From assembly GCF_001428065.1 (NCBI RefSeq), contig NZ_LMSE01000002.1:320924-384923 (forward strand): 64,000 nt of DNA, read 5' to 3'. This DNA comes from Nostocoides sp. Soil756 (GTDB lineage Bacteria; Actinomycetota; Actinomycetes; Actinomycetales; Dermatophilaceae). Below the pieces are notes generated by a model, which made no database searches, was not told the DNA's origin, and saw only the letters and a program-made list of their open reading frames with translations. Below, piece after piece: positions 35,183 to 43,037 of the stretch. Every line of letters begins with the position of its first letter. The first letter of the stretch is position 1. The translations under genes and the position numbers were made by a program.

Positions 35183-35611
35183 TCAGCGCATCCGGTCGAG
35201 GTCGTCGCGGCAGCGGCGCTCGAAGCGGCCCAGCTCGTCGATGGCGGCCTCGAGGTCGCGACGGCGCTGCTCGAGGGCCGCCCGCCGCTCGTCGATCTGC
35301 GCCAGCACGTACTCGAGCTGGCTGCGGCGCCCGCGTGGGGCGTCGTAGAGGTCGATGATGGTGCGGATCTCGTCGAGCGGGAAGCCCAGCCGCCGGCCGC
35401 GCAGCACCAGCGAGAGCCGGGTGCGGTCGCGCCGGTGGTAGACGCGCGTGGTGCCCCGCCGCTCCGGGGAGATGAGCCCGAGGTCCTCGTAGTGACGCAC
35501 GGTGCGGTGGGTGACCCCGAACTCCTCGGCCACCTCGGCGATGGTCCAGGTGCGGTCGGCGGCGGCCGGGGCGTCGCGGGGGCGGCGGACGTCCGCGGCG
35601 GGGGTTGGCAT
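35183..35611 (-). CDS. MerR-family regulator, LiuR-like
   Basis: 142 residues: HTH TWTIAEVAEEFGVTHRTVRHYEDLGLISPERRG, then a coiled-coil dimerisation helix (EYVLAQIDERRAALEQRRRDL) without metal-binding cysteines. It is divergent from an acyl-CoA dehydrogenase and a carboxyltransferase gene, the arrangement of LiuR regulators of leucine/isovalerate breakdown. The gap holds a palindrome of LiuR type. TTGACG-N18-AATACT spans that palindrome on the minus strand, with AATACT seven bases before the ATG at 35611, so it is probably autoregulated and leaderless. Confidence 0.82.
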   Translation of the reverse strand: MPTPAADVRRPRDAPAAADRTWTIAEVAEEFGVTHRTVRHYEDLGLISPERRGTTRVYHRRDRTRLSLVLRGRRLGFPLDEIRTIIDLYDAPRGRRSQLEYVLAQIDERRAALEQRRRDLEAAIDELGRFERRCRDDLDRMR

Positions 35612-35629
35612 ACCGGGGAGTATTGCTTT

Positions 35630-35645
35630 ACGTTGACGTCAACGT
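35630..35645. promoter_or_regulatory. LiuR-type MerR operator
   Basis: Perfect 16-bp palindrome ACGTTGACGTCAACGT between the divergent merR (start 35611) and acyl-CoA dehydrogenase (start 35712) genes, sitting in an 18-base promoter spacer as MerR regulators prefer. From family knowledge, LiuR sites have the form TTTACGTTTACGTAAA, which this resembles. Confidence 0.7.
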
Positions 35646-35711
35646 CAAGAACGTGACCGACGGCCGGCCGCCGTGACCCGGGGCCGGCGACACCCAGCGC
35701 GAAGGGGCGCC

Positions 35712-36905
35712 ATGTACGAGCTGAGCAAGGACCACGAGGACTTCCGGGCCGTCGTGCGGGAGTTCGCGACCGACGCCGTCGAGCCGCACGTCGCCCAGTG
35801 GGACCGCGACCACCACTTCCCGACCGACCTCGTGCCGCGGATGGGCGACCTGGGCCTGTTCGGCCTCGTCGTCCCCGAGGAGTTCGGCGGCTCGCTCGAG
35901 CACGCCGAGGGCGGGGCGTTCACCAACCTCTGCATCGCCATCGAGGAGCTCGGGCGGGTCGACCAGTCGATCGGCATCACGCTCTCGGCCGGGGTGGGCC
36001 TGGGCATCAACCCGATCCTCACCTACGGCACCGACGAGCAGAAGCAGCGCTTCCTGCCCGACCTCGTCGCCGGGCGCGCGCTGGCCGGGTTCGGCCTCAC
36101 CGAGCCCGACGCCGGCTCCGACGCCGGCGCCACCCGCACCAAGGCCGTCCTCGACGACGCCGCGGGGGAGTGGGTGGTCGACGGCGCCAAGGCCTTCATC
36201 ACCAACAGCGGCACCGACATCACCTCGGTCGTCACCGTCACCGCCCGCACCGGCACCCTCGACGACGGCCGCCCCGAGATCTCGGCCATCATGATCCCCT
36301 CCGGCACACCGGGTTTCACGGTCGAGCCGGCATACCACAAGATGGGCTGGAACATCTCCGACACCCACGGTCTCTCCTTCGCCGGATGCCGCGTGCCGGC
36401 CGGCAACCTCCTCGGCGAGCAGGGCCGCGGCTTCCACCAGTTCCTCAAGACCCTCGACGACGGGCGCATCGCCATCAGCGCGCTGGCCCTCGGGCTCATC
36501 ACCCGGATGCGCGAGGAGGCCGCCGCCTACGCCAAGACCCGGACCGCCTTCGGGCGGCCCATCGGGGTCAACCAGGGCGTGGCCTTCCCGGTCGCCGACC
36601 TGGCCGTGATGGAGGAGGCCGCCCGCCTGCTCACCTACCGCGCCGCGTGGCTGAAGGACGAGCACGAGGCCGGCCGCCGCTCGGTCGAGGAGGTCAAGCA
36701 GGCCGCCGCCAAGGCCAAGCTCTACACCTCCGAGGCCGCGGTCACCGCCACCCGCATCGCCACCCAGGTCTTCGGCGGCAACGGCTTCATGGAGGAGTAC
36801 CCGGTCGCCCGCTTCTACCGCGACGCGAAGATCCTCGAGATCGGCGAGGGCACCTCCGAGGTCCAGCGCATGGTCCTCGCCAAGGGGCTGGGCCTGCCGG
36901 CATGA
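35712..36905 (+). CDS. Acyl-CoA dehydrogenase, branched-chain degradation type
   Basis: 397 residues with the acyl-CoA dehydrogenase fold: FGLTEPDAGSDAGATRT and ITNSG (FAD/substrate contacts), FGRPIGVNQGV, QVFGGNGFMEEYPVAR and the catalytic base Glu in EIGEGTSEVQR. The gene neighbourhood (LiuR-like regulator and carboxyltransferase) suggests isovaleryl-CoA or a related short branched acyl-CoA as substrate, comparable to FadE19 of mycobacteria. ATG at 35712 with AAGGGG six bases upstream; the longer frame from 35673 has no such signal. Stop overlaps the next start by 4 bp. Confidence 0.85.
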   Translation: MYELSKDHEDFRAVVREFATDAVEPHVAQWDRDHHFPTDLVPRMGDLGLFGLVVPEEFGGSLEHAEGGAFTNLCIAIEELGRVDQSIGITLSAGVGLGINPILTYGTDEQKQRFLPDLVAGRALAGFGLTEPDAGSDAGATRTKAVLDDAAGEWVVDGAKAFITNSGTDITSVVTVTARTGTLDDGRPEISAIMIPSGTPGFTVEPAYHKMGWNISDTHGLSFAGCRVPAGNLLGEQGRGFHQFLKTLDDGRIAISALALGLITRMREEAAAYAKTRTAFGRPIGVNQGVAFPVADLAVMEEAARLLTYRAAWLKDEHEAGRRSVEEVKQAAAKAKLYTSEAAVTATRIATQVFGGNGFMEEYPVARFYRDAKILEIGEGTSEVQRMVLAKGLGLPA

Positions 36906-38458
36906 GCGACACCGACCCGCGCGTCGCCGACGTCCGCTCGCGGCTCGAGGCCGCCTTCGAGGCGTCGGCCGCGCCCCCCGAGAAGGCCGCCGCCAAGCTC
37001 GCCGGCCAGCACAAGCTCTACGTCCGCGACCGCCTGGCCCTGCTGCTCGACGAGGGCTCGTTCGTCGAGGACGGCCGCTACGCCAACTCCCGCGCCGCCG
37101 GCCTGCCCGCCGACGGGGTCGTCACCGGCCGTGGCACCGTCGAGGACCGCCCGGTCGTGGTCATCGCCAACGACCCCACCGTCAAGGCCGGCTCGTGGGG
37201 GGCCCGCACCGTCGAGAAGATCGTGCGCGCCACCGAGACCGCGCTGCGCGAGGAGCTGCCGGTCTTCTGGCTGGTCGACAGCGCCGGCGCCCGTATCACC
37301 GACCAGGTCGAGATGTTCCCTGGCCGCCGCGGCGCCGGGCGGATCTTCCACCACCAGGTCGCGCTGTCGGGCAAGGTGCCGCAGATCTGCTGCCTGTTCG
37401 GGCCGTCGGCGGCCGGCGGCGCCTACATCCCGAGCTTCTGCGACGTCATCATCATGGTCGAGGGCAACGCCTCGATGTACCTCGGCAGCCCCCGGATGGC
37501 CGAGATGGTGGTCGGCGAGAAGGTCTCGCTCGACGAGATGGGCGGCGCCCGGATGCACTGCACGGTCTCGGGTGTCGGTGACCTGCTGGCCCAGGACGAC
37601 GCCGAGGCCATCGAGCTCGCGCGCCTGTACTTCTCCTACGTGCCCGACAGCTGGCGGGTCACGCCGCCGGCGTACTCGGTCGAGGAGCCGGCCACGCCCC
37701 TCACCCGCGACAGCGTGCCCGAGCGTGAGAGCCAGCCCTTCGACGTGCACGAGCTGGTCGACGGTCTCGTCGACGACGACAGCTTCTTCGAGATCAAGCC
37801 GCTCTTCGCGCCCGAGCTGGTCATCGGGTTCGCCCGGATGGGGGGCGAGAGCGTCGGCATCATCGCGAACAACTCGGCCGTCAAGGGCGGGGTGCTGTTC
37901 ACCGACTCCGCCGACAAGGCCGCGCGTTTCATCTGGCTGTGCGACGCCTTCTCGATCCCGCTCATCTACCTGGCCGACGTGCCGGGCTTCATGATCGGCT
38001 CCGAGGTCGAGCGCGGCGGCATCATCCGACACGGGGCCAAGATGGTCTCGGCCGTCGCCTCGGCCACGGTGCCGCAGTTCTGCGTCGTGGTCCGCAAGGC
38101 CTACGGCGCGGGGCTCTACGCCATGGGCGGGCCCGGTTTCGGCCCGGACGCCACCATCGCCCTGCCCACCGCCCGGATCGCGGTCATGGGCCCGGAAGCC
38201 GCCGTCAACGCGGTGTACGCCAACCGGATCGCCGAGATCGAGGCCGCCGAGGGTCCCGAGGCGCGCGACGCGTTCGTCGCCGCCCAGCGGGCCGAGTACG
38301 AGGCCGACGTCGACCTCGAGCGGCTCGCGGCCGACCTCGTCGTCGACCAGGTGGTCGAGGCCGACGCCCTGCGCGCCGAGCTGCTGCTGCGGCTGCGCTA
38401 CGCCGCCCACCGCGACCGGCACTTCGCCACCAAGCGACGCGACGTCCCGCCGGTCTGA
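36902..38458 (+). CDS. Acyl-CoA carboxylase beta subunit (methylcrotonyl-CoA type, LiuB/AccD1-like)
   Basis: 518 residues, two crotonase-like halves of the carboxyltransferase. SAGARITDQVEMFPGRRGAG, GPSAAGGAYIPSFCD, LGSPRMAEMVVGE and the C-terminal DVPGFMIGSEVERGGIIRHG and GAGLYAMGGPGF match the methylcrotonyl-CoA/geranyl-CoA carboxylase branch rather than AccD5. ATG overlaps the dehydrogenase stop by 4 bp. No alpha subunit, enoyl-CoA hydratase or HMG-CoA lyase follows, so the biotin carboxylase must come from elsewhere, possibly the subunit at 6947. Confidence 0.87.
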   Translation: MSDTDPRVADVRSRLEAAFEASAAPPEKAAAKLAGQHKLYVRDRLALLLDEGSFVEDGRYANSRAAGLPADGVVTGRGTVEDRPVVVIANDPTVKAGSWGARTVEKIVRATETALREELPVFWLVDSAGARITDQVEMFPGRRGAGRIFHHQVALSGKVPQICCLFGPSAAGGAYIPSFCDVIIMVEGNASMYLGSPRMAEMVVGEKVSLDEMGGARMHCTVSGVGDLLAQDDAEAIELARLYFSYVPDSWRVTPPAYSVEEPATPLTRDSVPERESQPFDVHELVDGLVDDDSFFEIKPLFAPELVIGFARMGGESVGIIANNSAVKGGVLFTDSADKAARFIWLCDAFSIPLIYLADVPGFMIGSEVERGGIIRHGAKMVSAVASATVPQFCVVVRKAYGAGLYAMGGPGFGPDATIALPTARIAVMGPEAAVNAVYANRIAEIEAAEGPEARDAFVAAQRAEYEADVDLERLAADLVVDQVVEADALRAELLLRLRYAAHRDRHFATKRRDVPPV

Positions 38459-38505
38459 CCGGTGCCCGAGTCGGGCGCCGGGCGCCGGGCGCCGGAGGGC
38501 CTGCG

Positions 38506-39153
38506 TCAGCCCCGCAGGTCGTGCCAGGCCACGCCGAGGTCGCGCAGCAGCTCGCGCAGCAGCGCGAGTGAGACGCCCACCACGTTGCTCGGGTCACCCT
38601 CGACGGCCGCCACGTACGGGGCGCCGAGGCCGTCGAGGGTGAACGAACCGGCCACCCGCAGCGGCTCGCCGGTGGCGACGTAGGCCGCGATCTCGGCGTC
38701 GTCCAGCGTGGCGAAGTGCACCGTGGTCGAGGCTGTCGCGCCCACCAGTCCGCCACTGCCGCCCTCCTCCGGCGCTCGACGGTCGACCAGCCAGTGCCCG
38801 GTGTGCAGCACTCCGGAGCGACCCCGCATCCGGCGCCACCGCTCGGTGGCCTCGGCGGCGTCGGCGGGACGGCCGTGCACCTCGCCGTCGAGCTCGAGCA
38901 CCGAGTCGCACCCCAGCACCAGGTCGGCGTCGTCGTCCTGGCCGAGGGTGGTGACCACGTCCTCGGCCTTGGCCCGGGCGAGGAGGAGGGCGACGTCGGC
39001 CGCGGCGAGCGGGCCGTGGACCTGCTCGGCGGCGGCGAGCGCCGCGACCTCGTCGACCGCCGAGACGCGCACCCGCGGCTCGACCCCCGCCGAGCGGAGG
39101 GTGGCGAGACGGGCGGGGGAGGAGGAGGCGAGGAGCAGGGTCAGTGCGGGCAT
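38506..39153 (-). CDS. maf: Maf nucleotide pyrophosphatase
   Basis: 215 residues. Hydrolyses non-canonical or modified NTPs (house-cleaning). Motifs are LLLASSSPARLATLRSAG at the N-terminus, LVLGCDSVLELDG (metal-binding Asp), a lysine/arginine-rich R-x-R region RMRGRSGVLHTG and the C-terminal EGDPSNVVGVSL. A glycine-rich insertion occurs near 130-137. ATG at 39153 with TACGGT six bases upstream (leaderless). In mycobacteria maf lies next to accD5/accE; here about 6.4 kb of other genes separates them. Confidence 0.92.
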   Translation of the reverse strand: MPALTLLLASSSPARLATLRSAGVEPRVRVSAVDEVAALAAAEQVHGPLAAADVALLLARAKAEDVVTTLGQDDDADLVLGCDSVLELDGEVHGRPADAAEATERWRRMRGRSGVLHTGHWLVDRRAPEEGGSGGLVGATASTTVHFATLDDAEIAAYVATGEPLRVAGSFTLDGLGAPYVAAVEGDPSNVVGVSLALLRELLRDLGVAWHDLRG

Positions 39154-39178
39154 GCCGCCACCGTAGACGGCCGCCGGC

Positions 39179-41077
39179 TCAGCCGAGCGCCTCGTCGACG
39201 AAGCACCAGCGCCACGCCTCGCCCGGCTCGATCGAGCGCATCACCGGGTGGCCGCTGTCGTGGAAGTGTGCCTGGGCGTGCTTGCCCACCGACGAGTCGC
39301 AGCACCCGACCTGGCCGCACTCGGTGCAGGCGCGCAGGTGCACCCAGTCCAGGCCCTCGGCGCGGCACTGCGGGCAGCCGTCGGTCTCCGTCGGGGGCCG
39401 CGGGGCCCGGTCGTCGACCAGGTGCTCGCAGGCGCCGGCGACCTGCTCGGGCGGGCGCAGCTCGGACTCGCGGACCTCGGCCGCCCGGGTCGTCCCCCAC
39501 ACGAGCACCGACTCCTCGGCGTCGAGCTGGCCCAGCACGCTGGTGAGCACCGCGTGGTCGACCTCGCCGCGGGCCCGGATGCGCAGCAGCTCGTTGCGCT
39601 CCTCGCGGATCATCTGGATGCGCAGCCGGGCGCGGGCCTCGGCGGGGCTCTCGCGGTCGCCGGGGCCGAGGGTGCCGAGCCGCTCCCAGCTGCGGTTGAC
39701 CCGGTCGGCGGCCTGCTCGTGGATGGTGGCGACCACGGCCGGGTCGGCGTCCGGGTCCTTCTCGAGGGCCCGCAGCCCGGCGCCCGTGGTGGCGCCCAGG
39801 ACGGTGGCCTCCAGGAGGGCGTCCTGACGCGGGTCGGGGCCACGCACGTCGAGGGCGCGGGCCAGGGCCGGCAGCGTCGTCCCCTGCAGGAGCAGCGTGC
39901 CGACGGTGACGGTGAGCGCGACGAGCACGAGCTCGGGCCGCATCGGCGTCTCCTCGGGCAGGGTCAGAGCGGCCGCGAGGGTGACGACCCCCCGCATCCC
40001 GGCCCAGCCGCTGACCAGCGAGTACCCGAGCATCGTGCGCCACTGCGCCCGGCCGAGCAGCACCGGGACCGCGTTCTGGGTCAGGATCCAGACCGGGCGC
40101 AGCACGAGCACGGTGGCCAGCACGACCAGCGCCACGAGCAGGGTGCGCCCGGTGCCGAGCTCGCCGGTGCGGGTGTCCTGCAGCAGGGCCCAGACCTGCA
40201 GGCCGATGAGCAGGAAGACGGCGTTCTCGAGGACGAAGGTGACGCTCGACCAGTTGATCCGCTCCGACAGGCGCGAGGGCGCCGACTGCAGCGCGGTCGA
40301 GCGGTGGGCCAGGAGCAGCCCGGCCGTGACCACCGCGAGCACGCCCGAGCCGCCGACGGCCTCGGCCGGGGCGTACGCGAGGAACGGCACGATGAACGAG
40401 AGGGCGGTGTCGGCGGGGACCTCGGTGAGCCGCCGACGCAGCGCGCCCACCAGCAGGAACGCGAGCACCCCGATGGCGACCCCCCCGACGGCCGCCACGA
40501 GGAGGTCGAGCACCACGGAGCCCGGCGTCACCGTTCCGGGGTCCCCGCCCGCCGCGCCATGAACGGCCAGGCCGCCCGCGGCCAGGGCGGTACGCAGGGT
40601 CACCAGGGCGGTGGCGTCGTTCAGCAGCGACTCGCCCTCCAGGATGGTCGTGATCTTGCGCGGCAGCCCGATGCGGCGGGCCACGGCGGTCGCGGCGACG
40701 GCGTCCGGCGGGGCCACCACCGCACCGAGAGCCAGGGCGACGGGGAACGAGACGCCCGGGAGCAGGGCCCAGACGACCACGGCCACACCGACGGCCGTGA
40801 AGAGGACCAGCCCCACCGAGAGGCTGAGGATGCGCGAGCGGTAGGCCCGGATGTCGACCAGCGAGGTCGACAGTGACGCCGAGTACAGCAGCGGCGGCAG
40901 CAGGCCGAAGAGCACCACCTCGGGGGAGAGGCGCAGCTCGGGCACGCCCGGCACGAACGACAGCACCCCGCCCACGACCAGCAGGGCGAGGGGGGCCGGG
41001 ATGCCCCGCGGCCCGGCCACCCGGCTCACGAGGATGACGACGAGCACGACGGCGACGACGAGGACGGCGGGCTGCAC
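39179..41077 (-). CDS. Na+/H+ antiporter (CPA1/NhaP) fused to a UBP-type zinc finger
   Basis: 632 residues. The N-terminal ~415 residues form about 12 membrane helices of the monovalent cation:proton antiporter-1 family, with the conserved VVAPPDAVAATAVARR and ESLLNDATALV ion-binding segments. A ~120-residue helical cytoplasmic linker follows. The last ~83 residues are a ZnF-UBP domain: CEHL, CPQC, CTECGQVGCC and a His cluster HAQAHFHDSGH, enough ligands for the zinc sites. The domain in eukaryotes binds free ubiquitin C-termini; its bacterial role is unknown. GTG start at 41077; the longer frame to 41134 would add a polar N-terminus. Confidence 0.87.
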   Translation of the reverse strand: MQPAVLVVAVVLVVILVSRVAGPRGIPAPLALLVVGGVLSFVPGVPELRLSPEVVLFGLLPPLLYSASLSTSLVDIRAYRSRILSLSVGLVLFTAVGVAVVVWALLPGVSFPVALALGAVVAPPDAVAATAVARRIGLPRKITTILEGESLLNDATALVTLRTALAAGGLAVHGAAGGDPGTVTPGSVVLDLLVAAVGGVAIGVLAFLLVGALRRRLTEVPADTALSFIVPFLAYAPAEAVGGSGVLAVVTAGLLLAHRSTALQSAPSRLSERINWSSVTFVLENAVFLLIGLQVWALLQDTRTGELGTGRTLLVALVVLATVLVLRPVWILTQNAVPVLLGRAQWRTMLGYSLVSGWAGMRGVVTLAAALTLPEETPMRPELVLVALTVTVGTLLLQGTTLPALARALDVRGPDPRQDALLEATVLGATTGAGLRALEKDPDADPAVVATIHEQAADRVNRSWERLGTLGPGDRESPAEARARLRIQMIREERNELLRIRARGEVDHAVLTSVLGQLDAEESVLVWGTTRAAEVRESELRPPEQVAGACEHLVDDRAPRPPTETDGCPQCRAEGLDWVHLRACTECGQVGCCDSSVGKHAQAHFHDSGHPVMRSIEPGEAWRWCFVDEALG

Positions 41078-41206
41078 GCAGTGATTCTCACCCCTGCGGG
41101 TCCATCGCGGAACATCCGCCGGCCAGCCCACCACCGGACGGTGGATGGGTCCGGCCGTTGGAGACCGCTTCCGGTGTGGTGTTCTCCTCTGGAGGAGGGT
41201 CCGGAC

Positions 41207-42913
41207 TCAGTAGTAGCCGGGAGCCACCCCGGTCTGGACGGGGATGTACATCCCCGCGAACATCCCTGCGCTCACGAGCCACGCCGCCCGGCCCTGCACG
41301 ACCGCGTTGCCGGTCGCCGGCGCTGACGTCGTGGTGCGAACCGTCAGGGATCGGGTCCCGATGACGCGACCACGCGCGTCGAGCCGGTAGCCGACGTACG
41401 TGCGGCCGGCGGCCAGGACCAGCCGTACGGCGGGGTCGTACTCCTGGGGATCGACCGCCCCGACCGGGTACGCCAACCCCGTCGCCTCGGGGAACCACCA
41501 CCCCGAGTACGCGCCGGCGCTGACCCGTAGTGCTCGCGGACCGCCGTGGATACGGTGGCGCGTGTCGTACGGGGCGCCGGTCTGGCGGGCGAAGGCGACT
41601 CGTCGTGACGAGACGATCCGGAACTGGGAGTCGAGCTTGTAGATCGTCCTGGTCCCGGTCGTGATGACCGCGGTCCCGCCCACGTTCTTCTGGGGGAAGT
41701 CGTCACGGTAGGTGATCGCCGTCACGGCCCAGCGGGGGTTGTTCGTCATCCGCCAGAGCATCTGGAACTGGGCCACGTGGACGCGGTGGTAGCTCACCGT
41801 CGGGTACCGGTGGAAGAGCGAGTAGAGACTCGCCCACCCGGGCTGTCGGAACTCCGAGGGCGTCGTCGCCGCGACCGTGTACATCGCCCCGGACAGGATC
41901 CGGGCGACCTCCGGTCGGTGGCCGGTGAGCTGCCAGTAGTCGTGGAGCCCGAACATCGCGTACATGTGCCCGTTCAGGACGCGTTCGCTGCTGGAGACCG
42001 GGTACCGCGGGTACTCCTCGAGCCACGCCCGGCCGGAGGCGTCGACCCACGAGGCGAAGGGTGCTGCTCCGACCGGAGCCTGTACCAGGCTGAGGAACGT
42101 CCGGTCCGCGGCTTCGAGCCACGCGGGGTCCTGGGTGACCTCGTAGAGGCGGACGAACGCCGAGAGGGCCTGCCCCTGAGCCATTCCCGAGTACCACGGA
42201 GCCCGCAGCATCTGGCTGGTGTCGCCGTGGACTGCGAAGTCGAAGTCGTAGGGGTAGTACCAGGCATCCGCGGACTCCACGCGACGATCGACGAGACGCT
42301 GTCCGTTGCGCAGGGCGAGCTCGAGGTACCGGGGGTCGGGGTCGATGCGGTAGGAGTTCAGGTTGTGCAGGATGTACTGGGCCTGGCCGACCGGATGGTT
42401 CCAGAGGGTCTGGTCGTCACCGGAACGGAACATTCGCACGCCCGTGGCATCGACCACTCCATAGCCGGCCGCCCTGGTCAGGACGGAGGACTCGAAGGCT
42501 CGTCGACCGACGGCGATGCTGCGGAAGTCGAGGATCGTCGTGCGGTACCCCGTGAGCGGGGTGGACGTCCCGCCCCGAGGGTCGTCCACCGCCGTGGACG
42601 ACGGTGCGAGCGAGCGCGCCGCTTCCTTGGCGCCCCGGGTGGGGCCGAGACGGTCGGCCGGGAAGCCCGACCCCCGGCTCAGGGGGTCGCGGACCAGGGC
42701 CTGGCGCCGTTTCGCGGCCGCGACGTCACCGGCGGGTCGCTGGGCGGTGCCGTCGAGGCCTGCTTCGTCACCGAGGTCGGGCGGCGTCACGTCGACGGCG
42801 GGAGCGGGCGAGCCGGCACGGGGGGCGGCCGGGACCGCGGCCGCTGCCACGACGCCGGAGCCGGCGGCCACGCAGGCTGCGACCAGTACCGGCAGGCAGA
42901 TGGAACGGAACAC
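41207..42913 (-). CDS. Secreted glucuronyl C5-epimerase-like protein
   Basis: 568 residues. Start GTG at 42913 puts a clear signal peptide at the N-terminus (ICLPVLVAACVAAGSGVVAAAA). After a ~95-residue low-complexity stretch comes an (alpha/alpha) barrel with features of the D-glucuronyl C5-epimerase C-terminal domain: WYSGMAQGQALSAFVRLYEV, WLEEYPRYPVSS and VLNGHMYAMFGLHDYW. The C-terminal ~130 residues are beta-rich and probably separate. Predicted to act on an extracellular uronic acid polysaccharide, by epimerisation or lyase-like chemistry. No neighbour is obviously related. The catalytic residues cannot be verified here. Confidence 0.72.
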   Translation of the reverse strand: MFRSICLPVLVAACVAAGSGVVAAAAVPAAPRAGSPAPAVDVTPPDLGDEAGLDGTAQRPAGDVAAAKRRQALVRDPLSRGSGFPADRLGPTRGAKEAARSLAPSSTAVDDPRGGTSTPLTGYRTTILDFRSIAVGRRAFESSVLTRAAGYGVVDATGVRMFRSGDDQTLWNHPVGQAQYILHNLNSYRIDPDPRYLELALRNGQRLVDRRVESADAWYYPYDFDFAVHGDTSQMLRAPWYSGMAQGQALSAFVRLYEVTQDPAWLEAADRTFLSLVQAPVGAAPFASWVDASGRAWLEEYPRYPVSSSERVLNGHMYAMFGLHDYWQLTGHRPEVARILSGAMYTVAATTPSEFRQPGWASLYSLFHRYPTVSYHRVHVAQFQMLWRMTNNPRWAVTAITYRDDFPQKNVGGTAVITTGTRTIYKLDSQFRIVSSRRVAFARQTGAPYDTRHRIHGGPRALRVSAGAYSGWWFPEATGLAYPVGAVDPQEYDPAVRLVLAAGRTYVGYRLDARGRVIGTRSLTVRTTTSAPATGNAVVQGRAAWLVSAGMFAGMYIPVQTGVAPGYY

Positions 42914-43037
42914 GAACGACCCCCAGGTGACCTCGACAAGACCCACCGGTACTCGCCGGCGGCGTCAGCATAGGTCACGGGAACCGTCGGGTCCGTCAGG
43001 TCCGCGATGTCCGCAAAGGGGGGGCCACCCCGGCGGC

